40,277 nucleotides of DNA from Richelia sp. SL_2_1 (GCA_012033205.1 JAAUSO010000050.1:1-40277), one strand, 5' to 3'; shown: positions 17,780 to 26,854, counted from the first letter of the stretch. Numbers and translations: made by a program. The notes: generated by a model not told the origin, from the sequence alone.

Positions 17780-18445
17780 ATGGCAAAAATTTTTACTCTC
17801 CATCCGGATAATCCCCAAATTCGTAGAATAGAAGATATTATTGCAGCGTTACAAAGTGGTGCAGTGATGCTTTACCCTACCGATACAGTTTACGCCATAG
17901 GTTGCGATTTAAATGCTAAATCGGCGGTGCAGCGAGTACGACAAATAAAACAGCTAGCTAATGATAAACCACTGACATTTTTATGCCCTTCTCTTTCTAA
18001 TGTGGCTACTTATGCTTTTGTCAGTAATACAGCTTATCGGATTATGAAGCACCTGATACCGGGAACTTACACCTTTTTGCTACCAGCAACCAAATTAGTA
18101 CCGAAATTAGTACAAAATCCAAAACGCAAAACTACTGGAATTCGAGTACCTAATAATACCGTTTGTTTAACATTATTAGAATCTCTAGGAAACCCAATTA
18201 TTTCTACTTCCGCCCATATTCCGGCTTCAGATACTGACGATGAAGAGACATGGATCGAACAAGAATCCTTATCGCGGGTAGAGTTATTTGACCGGATGGA
18301 AAATTTAGTGGATGTAATTATAGATACCGGCGAACAACCTGGTTATCAAGTCTCTACGATTGTGGATATGACTGAAGAGCAGCCAGTAATTATACGTCAA
18401 GGATTGGGTTGGGAACAAGCCGCAAAATGGATAGAAGCAAGTTGA
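17780..18445 (+). CDS. Sua5/YciO/YrdC-type threonylcarbamoyl-AMP synthase family protein
   Basis: A 221-residue single-domain YrdC-like protein. The nucleotide-site motif YPTDTVYAIGCD (about residues 32-43), PLTFLCPSL, the basic KRKTTGIRVP strand and STSAH are all present. The family makes threonylcarbamoyl-adenylate from Thr, bicarbonate and ATP for the t6A modification at position 37 of ANN-decoding tRNAs. The sequence looks closer to the YciO branch (KPLTFLCP, GTYTFLLPAT), whose members are weaker or uncertain in this reaction, so I give no symbol. It is divergent from larC, 100 bases apart. Confidence 0.88.
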   Translation: MAKIFTLHPDNPQIRRIEDIIAALQSGAVMLYPTDTVYAIGCDLNAKSAVQRVRQIKQLANDKPLTFLCPSLSNVATYAFVSNTAYRIMKHLIPGTYTFLLPATKLVPKLVQNPKRKTTGIRVPNNTVCLTLLESLGNPIISTSAHIPASDTDDEETWIEQESLSRVELFDRMENLVDVIIDTGEQPGYQVSTIVDMTEEQPVIIRQGLGWEQAAKWIEAS

Positions 18446-18922
18446 AACCATGAATGGTGTAAAAACGGCCTTTATTGCTAAGTGCGTACCGTAATTATGA
18501 ATAAACAAGCAATGCTCAAGGGTAGTGAAAAACATCGTTTCCCGATGTGGGGGGTTTATTTGCTTACAAAAATCAAAAAACCTTGTTACTTCACCTTGTC
18601 TTTTTAATTAATTTAAATACTCCAATTTCTAAATTGTCACATTCATCAAGGTAAAATGAGCATAGGTACAGCGCGGTTCAAAACCTTACATAACATAGCT
18701 TTTAAGTGATTTCAAGTATTTATACTTAGGAGTGTGACAGTAGCGTTTTGAAGAAACCCCAAGAAAGCGACACACCGGCATATCCGGAACTTACGGATAT
18801 TGCTTACATTCATAAGTGTGAGCAGCGAACAAGGTTGAGTCTTGATAGATAAAACTTTCTAACAAGGTTTTCCCAGGCTGCGAGCTATGTAATTACGGTG
18901 CAGTACCAAAAATAAAAAAATC
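18446..18922 (+). promoter_or_regulatory. Upstream region of the HetZ-related gene
   Basis: A 477-base leader with no gene. A 7 bp hairpin (ATATCCG, 18780-18786, with CGGATAT, 18794-18800) lies about 120 bases before the start codon. I could not identify a confident NtcA box (GTA-N8-TAC) or -10 hexamer. HetZ-family genes are known to have complex developmental promoters, so a long regulatory leader is expected. Confidence 0.4.
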
Positions 18923-20152
18923 ATGAAAACAAACTTTGCTAATCTACCGGAATCTACATCTGCTGTTGAAAACGAAGCTGCTAATTTACAGCCCCAGGGA
19001 AATAACCAGGATGCTAACAATGTGTTAATTCAGCAGATATGTCAAGAGTTGGAATCTCAAGTTAAAGCTACTCCTGAAACTATTCAATTAATCGCTACAC
19101 GTATAGCCAAAGAAGTAGAACGCATTTGCGAGAAAAGCTACCGCATTCAAACATCCGGACAAGTTAAATCTTGGTTATTTAGTTTAGCGCGGCATCGCTT
19201 GCAAAAATGCTTGCATTATTATCAATTAGGTTCCAGACGCGGTAGAGTAGAATTACATAGTACTCTTGGTTCTATGGTTTACCGTCATATCAGTCTTCCC
19301 GGTTGTCAGTTGGGCTTTGATGCACGTTACAACTTGATTGAAGATTTCCTCCAAGCATTCTATATCGAAGCGATTAAAGCCTTCCGTCGGGAAAACGAAT
19401 TACCTCAAGACTACACTCCCCGCACTCGCCTGCAATTAGGAGAGTACATGGCATTTACCGAACAGTATGCTAAACGTCGTATTTCCCTACCAGGCAACGC
19501 GAACCAACAGTTAATCATCCTCCGCGCTCAAGGCTTTAGCCGTCGTTTACCTCAAGAAACCACCGTTGACATGGAAATGGCTTTAGAATCTGCCAAATCC
19601 GAAGATGCAGAAGCATACCAGCGCAACTCTGCTGTTCAACAAGTGCGATCGCAAATGGTTGCACAATCGAATTTTGACCCAGCAGAAGAAGCAGAGCGCG
19701 ATCGGGTTATTTCTGAATTGATAAATTACTTGCAAATTCAAGGTCAAAGTGACTGTGTAGATTATTTATCACTGAAACTCCAAGATTTGAGCGCTCCAGA
19801 AATCGATCGGATTCTCGGTTTAACCAGTCGTCAGCGCGATTATCTACAACAGCGTTTTAAGTACCATGTAGAAAAGTTCGCCCGCACCCATAATTGGCAA
19901 TTAGTACATCAATGGTTGGGTGCAACTTTGGAACAAAAATTAGGAATGTCTTCTACTCAATGGGATGCTTTTGTCAATCAACTTTCGGAACAACAACGTC
20001 AAATGTTGGAATTGAAAAGCGATAAACAAAACGACCAAACAATTGCCAAAGCACTTAAATGTACTCCCAAGCAACTACAAAAGCGCTGGACTAAGTTGCT
20101 AGAATTAGCATGGTCTATTCGTAACAGTAATAGTGAAATTCAAGCAGGTTAA
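18923..20152 (+). CDS. HetZ-related heterocyst-differentiation regulator
   Basis: A 409-residue cytoplasmic protein resembling the HetZ family. It carries QLGSRRGRVELHSTLGSMVY (about residues 108-127), GEYMAFTEQYAKRRI, then VDYLSLKLQDLSAPEIDRIL and LTSRQRDYLQQRFKYHVEKF (about 290-330), and ends in a helix-turn-helix-like segment (DQTIAKALKCTPKQLQKRW, about 370-390). HetZ is required for early heterocyst differentiation in Anabaena and acts together with HetR and PatU. Here no patU gene follows; the next genes are DUF751 and rbfA, so this may be a HetZ paralogue (HetZ-related protein) rather than HetZ itself. Such homologues also occur in filamentous cyanobacteria without heterocysts. Confidence 0.8.
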   Translation: MKTNFANLPESTSAVENEAANLQPQGNNQDANNVLIQQICQELESQVKATPETIQLIATRIAKEVERICEKSYRIQTSGQVKSWLFSLARHRLQKCLHYYQLGSRRGRVELHSTLGSMVYRHISLPGCQLGFDARYNLIEDFLQAFYIEAIKAFRRENELPQDYTPRTRLQLGEYMAFTEQYAKRRISLPGNANQQLIILRAQGFSRRLPQETTVDMEMALESAKSEDAEAYQRNSAVQQVRSQMVAQSNFDPAEEAERDRVISELINYLQIQGQSDCVDYLSLKLQDLSAPEIDRILGLTSRQRDYLQQRFKYHVEKFARTHNWQLVHQWLGATLEQKLGMSSTQWDAFVNQLSEQQRQMLELKSDKQNDQTIAKALKCTPKQLQKRWTKLLELAWSIRNSNSEIQAG

Positions 20153-20758
20153 ATAAGTAGATTAATAATATTTAACCTACCGCCGCTTTATTTTACTTTT
20201 GCAGAATTTACAATGACTATAGATGATCGACATCAGTGCTTAAATAGTTTAAATGGTGAAAAAACTCCCAATATCCCCTACAAGTATCATAAATTAGTTG
20301 AATTAAGTTAGTTGGTTAGGGGATAAATTAGGAGGCTCTACTAAGTTGAAAAGGCAATAGGTAATAGGAAATAAAAAACTTTCTCACCTCAAAAATTAAT
20401 ATTTTTTTCAAATAAACGGTTTGGTTGAATCAGATGTTATAAATAAGTTGTAAATCGGACCTCAATTATTTCAAGTTAAGTTAATCATTCGGTGTGTTTG
20501 AGCAAAAATATTTTCAAATTGATTTCGAGATACAGTTATTCGAGAAATTTATGCGTGGGATGGGCATCCCTGCCCGTCGGAATCAGCCTCATAAAGATGA
20601 AATATGCTGTATAATAATTTTGACAAATTTACTTGCACGAAGAACCAGATAAATTTAAATTAGTTAAATTAGATCACAGATGTACCAACTATTAGATTAC
20701 AATTTATTGAGTAAGTACATCAAAAAATCTACAGTTAATAACAAGATACTCAAAAAAA
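20153..20758. other. AT-rich spacer with a small GC hairpin
   Basis: About 600 bases without a convincing gene. At 20557-20575 GGGATG pairs with CATCCC over a two-base loop, and GGGCA can alternatively pair with TGCCC. It resembles other GC-rich hairpins of the window. A degenerate AATAGGT-like repeat lies near 20345-20365. Confidence 0.5.
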
Positions 20759-20965
20759 ATGTTTGATGGTTTTTGGGATAACGTGTCTCGCTACCCCCGC
20801 TACTTGGTAACTACCGCGTTGGGTATATTTTTGAATGCGTTTGGCTGGTTAACACCAATATTTAAGCGCCCTATCACCTCGATTATTTTTATCGGAATCT
20901 TAGTGGGCATTTTCGTGTTTATTTCTTTTACCCTGCGTGCAATGCTTGGGTTAAGTACAATTTAA
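20759..20965 (+). CDS. DUF751 (Ycf33-like) small membrane protein
   Basis: A 68-residue protein starting MFDGFWDNVSRYPRY, with two hydrophobic helices (about 16-35 and 41-61). This matches the DUF751 family, related to plastid Ycf33, of unknown function and probably thylakoid- or plasma-membrane located. It lies 85 bases ahead of rbfA on the same strand, a conserved cyanobacterial order. Confidence 0.87.
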   Translation: MFDGFWDNVSRYPRYLVTTALGIFLNAFGWLTPIFKRPITSIIFIGILVGIFVFISFTLRAMLGLSTI

Positions 20966-21050
20966 TCTAGTAGGCGATTTGTGAGGGGTGTTTAACCCTG
21001 CATCAATGCCGAGTTTTTGTAGTAAAACCTCTGTTAGGAGGCTTATTTTT

Positions 21051-21446
21051 ATGGCTACTAATCGCCGCGTTTCCCGCGTTGCTGAATTAATTAAACGGGA
21101 AGTTAGCCTAATGTTGCTCAACGGGATTAAAGATGACCGAGTGGGTACGGGAATGGTGAGCGTTACTGATGTAGATGTTTCAGGTGATTTACAACACGCG
21201 AAAATCTATGTTTCAATTTATGGTACTGATGAAGCCAAAGAAGAGACAATGACTGGTTTAAAGTCAGCGACTGGTTACGTGCGTAGCGAACTTGGTTCAA
21301 GAATCCGTCTACGTCGTACCCCGGAAGTAATTTTCTTGGAAGACCGTTCAATTGAAAGAGGTAACAGGGTACTATCGCTTTTAGACAAGATTAAGAGCGA
21401 GCAAAAGCCCGAATTGCAAATAGAAACTCAGGGAGAGGGGGAGTAG
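21051..21446 (+). CDS. rbfA: Ribosome-binding factor A
   Basis: A 131-residue KH-like protein that binds the 30S subunit and helps mature the 5' end of 16S rRNA, especially in the cold. Its start ([18 protein letters not shown]), [15 protein letters not shown] and the closing [19 protein letters not shown] are the family motifs. The frame is open further upstream to 20988, but AGGAGG at 21036-21041 lies nine bases before the ATG at 21051, which fixes the start and matches the usual N terminus. It probably forms one transcript with the DUF751 gene. Confidence 0.95.
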   Translation: MATNRRVSRVAELIKREVSLMLLNGIKDDRVGTGMVSVTDVDVSGDLQHAKIYVSIYGTDEAKEETMTGLKSATGYVRSELGSRIRLRRTPEVIFLEDRSIERGNRVLSLLDKIKSEQKPELQIETQGEGE

Positions 21447-21536
21447 TATAATTTGTTCTTTTGACATGATTCATACGTATTTATACTTAATAAATACGCT
21501 GAATCCTCAATGCAATCAAGCTTGGAGAGTTTTGTA

Positions 21537-21600
21537 AGAAGTCGGGTTTTTAGGATAAATATCTGTAATCTGAGAGAATATTTCTAAAAACTCGACTTCT
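21537..21600. repeat. Dispersed inverted-repeat element, copy 2
   Basis: 15 bp arms (AGAAGTCGGGTTTTT and AAAAACTCGACTTCT, one mismatch) enclose a centre with GGATAAATATCTGTAA. It is homologous to the copy at 16250-16314 in both the arms and the left half of the centre. Confidence 0.9.
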
Positions 21601-21825
21601 GTGATGTTTTACCTCTTGCGGACGGACTGCGATTGAGCATAACAAGTCAGGCTTTAGCTTTAACATCTAAAATTAAATCTAAAAATAAACATAAACATTT
21701 ACCAAAATATAGCTGTCAAACACCATTTGCAATTAATAAGACGGCAGAGAAAAACTCTTGCTCCGGAATTAAATGCGATGGAAGATGTTTGACAGCAGCA
21801 CAAAAAATATACACCCTGTTTTCCT

Positions 21826-22341
21826 TTAAAAATCATCCACAAGTTCGCTCAAGCGGCTGATTAAGGGGTCTTCCTCTTTATAAGGATTACTAACAGTAGA
21901 AGCAGGCATAGAAGTATTATTAAATACTTCAGAACCCTTTGATTGAGTTGGAAGTTGAACGACAGAACCTTGATTGATCATCATTGCCAACTGAGCCACT
22001 TGCTGACTAAGCTGTGTCAAATGTTGTTCCATCGTTCCCAACCGATTTGATTCCCTAGTAAAGAAACGTTCCTCAAGGTCAGCCAATTTTCTTTCCAGGT
22101 CAGCGATGTGTTCTCCCACCCCGGATGATGGTTTGGGTGTTGCTGTTGATGTTGGTTGCGGATCTGGTCGTACAGATTCCGGTACGCACAAAGCTTGCCA
22201 TAAAGCTTCTTTACAAAGGTCGCTGAAAGTCTTATCTGGCTCTGTTTCTAAGTGCCTTTCAACAACATCTAACAAGCTTTCATCCGCTACCCCTGGATTG
22301 AACGTAACAGATTTAACTACTTTTTTTGACCATTGGAACAT
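21826..22341 (-). CDS. ParR-like partner of the actin homologue
   Basis: A 171-residue protein immediately downstream of the ParM-like gene with a five-base gap. Residues 1-55 look like a ribbon-helix-helix type domain (KSVTFNPG strand, then two helices ending FSDLCKEALWQAL), as in ParR adaptors. A Pro/Thr/Ser linker follows (about 57-75), then a coiled coil (about 77-120, ADLERKLADLEERF and MEQHLTQLSQQVAQL). The tail is acidic (LISRLSELVDDF); in ParR the C terminus is what contacts the ParM filament. The start MFQWSKKVVKSV could form a short amphipathic helix. On a chromosome without iterons it may bind something other than a centromere. The assignment rests on gene order and architecture. 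Confidence 0.65.
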   Translation of the reverse strand: MFQWSKKVVKSVTFNPGVADESLLDVVERHLETEPDKTFSDLCKEALWQALCVPESVRPDPQPTSTATPKPSSGVGEHIADLERKLADLEERFFTRESNRLGTMEQHLTQLSQQVAQLAMMINQGSVVQLPTQSKGSEVFNNTSMPASTVSNPYKEEDPLISRLSELVDDF

Positions 22342-22346
22342 CAGTT

Positions 22347-23498
22347 TTAAGACCTAGAAGAGCGACTGGCAGATAATTGTGCCTCTCCATAAATATACTG
22401 CCCCAAAGCATTAGCTTCTCGGGAAGGTGCAGCTAAATGGGCATTAATTTTTGCTTCTTTGAGCAAGCGTTGAATGTCTTCCCAGAAAAATTCACCACCA
22501 CCCCCGGTAAGAATTACGTCTGTAACACGTTCTGGCAGCCATGCTAACACACGAGTGCAGATTTCGCGGGAAAACATTTCTATGAGGTTAGGAAGGAAAT
22601 CATCTAGATTGGTAGGTTTACTGGAACCTCTAGGACGGTAGAAGCGTTCACCTTTGGGCTTATTTACCGCAGCAATCAAAGATAAAGATTGACTGTCTGC
22701 ACCTTCAATTTCAGCGGCTACGAGTTCGTAAAATTTGCTCATACCAAAGTCTTCACTTTTGGAAGCTCCTCTTGCGAAACGGAAGTTATCCACCATCAAA
22801 CAATCTGTAGTTTGGTGTCCAATATCCACAATCGCAGCAGAAACTTTGGTGAAGTCGGGCGCTCCGGGTCCTTTCTTGGGCTGGGATTCACACCAGAGCA
22901 AGCTACCATAGCCTTCTGGCATTACCCAAACTTTAGTAACGTTGATTGTTACAGATTCACCACGGAAGTTCATTACGTGAGGACCAGTAACTTGAGATAT
23001 GAGTTGTGCTTTTTCTTTTTCAAATTGTTCTTGAGAAAGATAAGGAAGACCTAAGATTACGGAAATATCATCTTTAAGCTTAAAGTATCCCACACAAGCC
23101 AAAACTTTAATCAGTGCAGCTTCAACTTTTGATTGACCGACTCCTAAATCGGCTCCAAAGTCAGCTGCGAGTTGACCAACAGCATAACCATTACCTTGAT
23201 ACTCCAGCCAAAGATCCATCAAAGGATCTGTTGCACGAGCTTCAAAAACTCCTCCATGAACTTGTTCCATTGTCATTTGTTTGACATTAGAGGAAACAAA
23301 AATCACACTATTCGGCTCGCGACTGACGCTAGTTTTGGTAGAAGTCCTACCAAGGTCTACACTAAGAAGATTTTTACTCCCAGGATTAGGAGGATTGTTC
23401 AGCTTGGTAGTTGTGTTAATCGGAGTAGATGCCGTGATTCTGTTCATCGGTATCGCAGCGGCATTCATCGGGGTAGCAGCGGAAGGTTGGTCTGTCAT
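22347..23498 (-). CDS. ParM/StbA-like actin-family ATPase
   Basis: A 383-residue protein with the actin-fold nucleotide motifs. Phosphate-1 is SVDLGRTSTK (46-55), phosphate-2 is VDIGHQTTD (224-232) and the adenosine loop is LTGGGGEFF (330-338). The first 40 residues are a low-complexity Thr/Asn/Pro/Ala extension absent from plasmid ParM. ParM polymerises into filaments that push apart plasmid copies through ParR bound at parC. Here the pair is embedded among housekeeping genes, and no iterons are visible upstream (23499-24525) or between the genes. From memory, a chromosomal ParMR-derived pair in Anabaena has been reported to act as a cortical cytoskeleton affecting cell shape. This locus could be that system, which is inference. 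AGGA lies seven bases before the ATG. Confidence 0.8.
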   Translation of the reverse strand: MTDQPSAATPMNAAAIPMNRITASTPINTTTKLNNPPNPGSKNLLSVDLGRTSTKTSVSREPNSVIFVSSNVKQMTMEQVHGGVFEARATDPLMDLWLEYQGNGYAVGQLAADFGADLGVGQSKVEAALIKVLACVGYFKLKDDISVILGLPYLSQEQFEKEKAQLISQVTGPHVMNFRGESVTINVTKVWVMPEGYGSLLWCESQPKKGPGAPDFTKVSAAIVDIGHQTTDCLMVDNFRFARGASKSEDFGMSKFYELVAAEIEGADSQSLSLIAAVNKPKGERFYRPRGSSKPTNLDDFLPNLIEMFSREICTRVLAWLPERVTDVILTGGGGEFFWEDIQRLLKEAKINAHLAAPSREANALGQYIYGEAQLSASRSSRS

Positions 23499-23832
23499 GG
23501 AAATTCCTAGTTTCTACTTAGCTCTAACAAGGTATCATGCTAATCTTACAAAAAAGAATCAACTCTAATTGAGATGCGAGCAAAAATTACTCGTGTACCT
23601 CAGTAATCGACTGTTTTTGTCAGTTAACGAAGTATGAAGTCAAACAACGGGAACTAAAGTCTGTTGTAACAGCTAGAACCGTTTTGGTTTTTTCTGTTCA
23701 GGCTTTTTATGTATTCTCTCAAGAAATAAGGCTTTTTTATTATCGCTTTTACGATAAGTGCTATAGCCATACTAACTTTGTAGATTTGTTTAGACGGGTG
23801 ACAAGCTACAAAATACAAACTACTTCATAACT

Positions 23833-23888
23833 GACCGGCGAACGCCGGTCGCCTACTGCCCGCCGAAGAAAGGCGGAGTGCCGGCGAC
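23833..23888. repeat. GC-rich composite hairpin element
   Basis: GACCGGCG (23833-23840) and CGCCGGTC (23843-23850) pair across two bases. CCGCC (23860-23864) pairs with GGCGG (23872-23876), and GTCGCC (23849-23854) can pair with GGCGAC (23883-23888). It is an island of high GC in AT-rich DNA, typical of REP-type elements. Confidence 0.75.
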
Positions 23889-24276
23889 TAGATCACGCTT
23901 TTCTGAGTATGTTAGCAAACCTACTCATGTACCGCCACCATATATGTGTAAAACAGGTAAGTCAGTAAATATGTATTTGTGAATTTAAAATTACAAAGCG
24001 AAATGAATAAGCTACAGATATTTAGCCTGATACAAATACCTGCTTTGATCAAAACAGCGATCGCGGATCATAATTTGTTAATTTTTGATTTTTGACGGTA
24101 TACACAACCCCCAACAACTAGACAATGATCAAACATTAGATACATTAAGTGTCAATTTGAATTGATTGTATGCTTCATAAAAAGTGCATTATTTTGGTGT
24201 CAACAATCAAGATAAATTGACTACACTCTAAATAATTTTTATTTTTATTTTCCTAAAATTAAACATTCGTATCATA

Positions 24277-24364
24277 TATAGCAATGGTCATATTGGTTAG
24301 GACATCATCCGCCAGTTCTTAAGGCAACAGGGAAATGTCCTAAGAGTTGTGGCTACTGCTATAT
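24277..24364. mobile_element. MITE-like inverted-repeat element
   Basis: An 88-base element. Outer arms TATAGCA / TGCTATA and inner arms TTAGGACAT (24297-24305) / ATGTCCTAA (24335-24343) lie in register. TA dinucleotides at the edges recall IS630/Tc1-type target duplication. It has no coding capacity, so if mobile it would need a transposase in trans. A structured RNA is the alternative reading. Confidence 0.5.
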
Positions 24365-24525
24365 CTATGATTTTTGATCTGAACGCAAAAAAAGGAGTAT
24401 TAAGTAAGCTAATACCTACTCAATACTCGGATCGATGGCTAAAATAACGCTTAAAATTCTTAGAATACAGACTGGATACTCAAGTTCGGTGAAAATTTCT
24501 CAAATTTGTCAAATTTCCCAAATTT

Positions 24526-25605
24526 CTAAATAGTGGAACTAAAAGATTGCATTATCGGTTCCGATTGACTATCTAAAGGGTTCCAAACTTTGTCAGATAC
24601 AGCCATTTGTTCGATTAAACTAGCTAATCTCAAGGCTTTGAGAGCTTGTTCGCCACCAACTGTTGGCTGATTACCACCGCGCACGCAATTTACAAAGTGT
24701 TCTAATTCAGCCCCTAATGGTTCTACATTTGAGGTGTAAACTTTTTCAATTAAACCGTCTTGCCTGTATGTTTGTCTGTTGTCTGTTATTGAGTTAGTGG
24801 GGTATCGGTGAATCCAAATTTCATTGTTGAGGAAATCAGCTTCGGTAAATGAATTTTTGGAGTGAGCTACAATTCTACGGATTTTGCGGTGAGTGATTTT
24901 ACTAGCAGTCAAGGTAGCAACAATACCATTAGCAAATCCCAGTGTCGCAGTGACATAATCCAAATAGGTAGAGTTGGGAGTACAGGTACCGCTAGCCGCT
25001 AACTTCACTACTGGTGCAGCAGCTAATTCTAAAAGCAAGTCGATATCGTGGATCATCAAATCCAGCACTACTGAAACATCGTTTGCCCGACTTGAATAAG
25101 GACTCATGCGGTGAGCTTCTAAGGCGAGCAATTCGTCAGTTTTGATGATTTTAGTTAATTCTCCAAAAGCTGGCTTAAAGCGCTCTATATGCCCTACTTG
25201 CAAGATACAGCCAGATTCTGCTGCGGCATTAACCAAAGATTCTGCTTCAGAAATATTTGCAGCAATTGGCTTTTCAATTAGAACGTGGATTCCTGCTAAT
25301 AGGCAACTTATACCAACGGCATAGTGTAGGCGAGTGGGAACAGCAATACAAACCGCCTCAACATGAGGCAATAACTCGCAGTAATCCTCGAAAAATTTAG
25401 TTTTATATTTACTGGCGGTTTCCAAGCCCCGCTCAATATCAATATCGGCTACACCAACTAGTTCTACATCTTTCATCGAACTTAGTACACGGGTATGATG
25501 TTGCCCCATGTTACCTACACCAATCACGCCTACACGAATGGGACGTGGTTGATGGCGCTGTACGTATCCATTGTTTTCTCCCGCTGACATGCTGCTATCT
25601 TGCAC
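24526..25605 (-). CDS. Gfo/Idh/MocA family oxidoreductase
   Basis: A 359-residue NAD(P)-dependent oxidoreductase. A Rossmann fold begins at about residue 22 with RVGVIGVGNMGQHH (GxGxxG), followed by VELVGVADID, where the Asp favours NAD. The EKP motif (VLIEKPIA, about 108-115) and the dimerisation/substrate domain (DLMIHDIDLLLEL, about 180-192, with the H-x-x-D type site) are present. The family acts on sugars, nucleotide sugars or inositol; the substrate cannot be read here. The start is GTG at 25605, with GAGGAGA about ten bases upstream; ATG at 25590 is an alternative. It stands alone on the minus strand. Confidence 0.88.
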   Translation of the reverse strand: MQDSSMSAGENNGYVQRHQPRPIRVGVIGVGNMGQHHTRVLSSMKDVELVGVADIDIERGLETASKYKTKFFEDYCELLPHVEAVCIAVPTRLHYAVGISCLLAGIHVLIEKPIAANISEAESLVNAAAESGCILQVGHIERFKPAFGELTKIIKTDELLALEAHRMSPYSSRANDVSVVLDLMIHDIDLLLELAAAPVVKLAASGTCTPNSTYLDYVTATLGFANGIVATLTASKITHRKIRRIVAHSKNSFTEADFLNNEIWIHRYPTNSITDNRQTYRQDGLIEKVYTSNVEPLGAELEHFVNCVRGGNQPTVGGEQALKALRLASLIEQMAVSDKVWNPLDSQSEPIMQSFSSTI

Positions 25606-26105
25606 TCTAATTTTCTCTCCTCAACCACCAACTTTAAAGACGCTACAATTGTTGATTTTTGTACTTTTTTGCCAACAAAGCAGCAACCTAATAACCATCC
25701 AGATCGTAACCAGATGGTAACATAGAGGTTCTATTTATGAAGAATTTCAAAGTTCGTTGTGAGTTCCCGATATCCGTCTTTGTTTCGTATATCCGAGCAT
25801 TGTTAATCTTTTTTTTGAATTATTCACAAAAAAATATCATGTCTTTTGATTAACTTGAAATTTTCGTTAGTATTCGTAAATGATTGAAATTCAACCCGTA
25901 GAATTTAATCAAAAAGTCTCCGGTTTTGCAATTAAACTTCAATTTGTATAGATAAGACTGCTGTACCCGTTAGCGCATAATAGTGAAGCAATCACAAAGG
26001 TTGAAGGATGGTTAATCGTATGCAATTTAGGTGTTGCCCCTCCCTACCTCTCACCGTCAAGCTGCTAAGTATAGCCATGGCGGGAGTCTCCAGGAGGAAA
26101 GACAA
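25606..26105. promoter_or_regulatory. Divergent intergenic region (oxidoreductase / queC)
   Basis: A 500-base region between divergent genes that must hold both promoters. I looked for a preQ1 riboswitch before queC and did not recognise one. AGGAGG at 26092-26097, eight bases before the queC ATG, is the only clear signal. Confidence 0.45.
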
Positions 26106-26795
26106 ATGAAAGCTGTAATTTTATTATCAGGAGGACTTGACTCCTCCACTGTTTTATATCAAGCTTTAGCTGATGGATATGAATGTTACGCCATCAGTTT
26201 TGATTATCAGCAAAGGCATCGAAAAGAATTGCGCTCGGCGGTTTCAGTAGCCCAAAAAGCTGGTGTAACCCAACATCAAGTTGTTAAATTTGACTTAACG
26301 CAATGGGGTGGTTCGGCGCTTACAGATAATTCTATCAGTTTACCTCAAGAGCGTTCTTTGGAGGAAATGTCTGAAAATATTCCTATTACCTACGTCCCTG
26401 CAAGAAATACGATATTTTTAAGTTTTGCCGCTTCTTATGCCGAAACTATCGCCGCAGAAAAGGTTTATATTGGTGTAAATGCTTTGGATTATTCTGGATA
26501 TCCAGATTGTCGTCCCGACTATATCCAAGCGATGCAAGAGGTATTTCGTTTAGGAACCAAGCAAGGACGTGAAGGAAATCCCATTCATATTGTTACACCT
26601 TTAATCGATTTGAAAAAAACCGAAATTATTCAATTAGGTAACAAATTAGGAGTTCCTTGGGAATTAACTTGGTCTTGCTATAGCGGTGGTGATGTCGCTT
26701 GTGGAGTTTGCGATTCTTGTCGTTTGCGTCTTGCTGCTTTTGCTCAATTGGGATTGACAGACCCGGTAGAATACGCATTCAGGTCAAAGGTTTAA
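26106..26795 (+). CDS. queC: 7-cyano-7-deazaguanine synthase QueC
   Basis: A 229-residue enzyme that converts 7-carboxy-7-deazaguanine to preQ0 using ATP and ammonia, on the path to queuosine in tRNA. The PP-loop SGGLDSST (8-15) binds ATP. The Zn-binding Cys cluster is near the C terminus (CYSGGDVACGVCDSC). YVPARNTIFL and the GVNALDYSGYPDCRPDY segment are also typical of the family. The frame is open upstream to 26031, but AGGAGG eight bases before the ATG at 26106 fixes the start. The stop codon falls inside the beginning of a heptamer tract. Confidence 0.96.
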   Translation: MKAVILLSGGLDSSTVLYQALADGYECYAISFDYQQRHRKELRSAVSVAQKAGVTQHQVVKFDLTQWGGSALTDNSISLPQERSLEEMSENIPITYVPARNTIFLSFAASYAETIAAEKVYIGVNALDYSGYPDCRPDYIQAMQEVFRLGTKQGREGNPIHIVTPLIDLKKTEIIQLGNKLGVPWELTWSCYSGGDVACGVCDSCRLRLAAFAQLGLTDPVEYAFRSKV

Positions 26796-26847
26796 GGTTA
26801 AAGGTTAGAGGTTAGAGGTTAGAGGTTAAAGGTTAGAGGTTAAAGGC
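26781..26847. repeat. Heptamer tandem repeat (AGGTTAA/AGGTTAG)n
   Basis: About nine degenerate copies of AGGTTAR. This is the reverse complement of the CCTTTAA family at the left end of the window. It begins inside the last codons of queC, so AGGTCAAAGGTTTAA encodes the final RSKV and stop. Confidence 0.9.
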
Positions 26848-26854
26848 TTTCTTG

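Larger units (their letters stand above)
23499..24525. other. 1 kb spacer holding two hairpin elements
   Basis: No protein-coding gene is seen. It contains a GC-rich multi-hairpin element (23833-23888) and an inverted-repeat element with nested arms (24277-24364), listed separately. The end near 23499-23600 must carry the promoter of the actin-like pair. Confidence 0.6.

Noticed and set aside
18446-18922. NtcA site upstream of the HetZ-related gene
   Set aside because: GTA and TAC pieces occur near 18487 and 18891 but not with the needed eight-base spacing.
23499-24525. parC-type centromere upstream of the actin pair
   Set aside because: No series of equal direct repeats found by eye; only hairpin elements are present.
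25950-26105. preQ1 riboswitch before queC
   Set aside because: The compact preQ1-I pseudoknot pattern could not be found; the clear signal is only a ribosome site.
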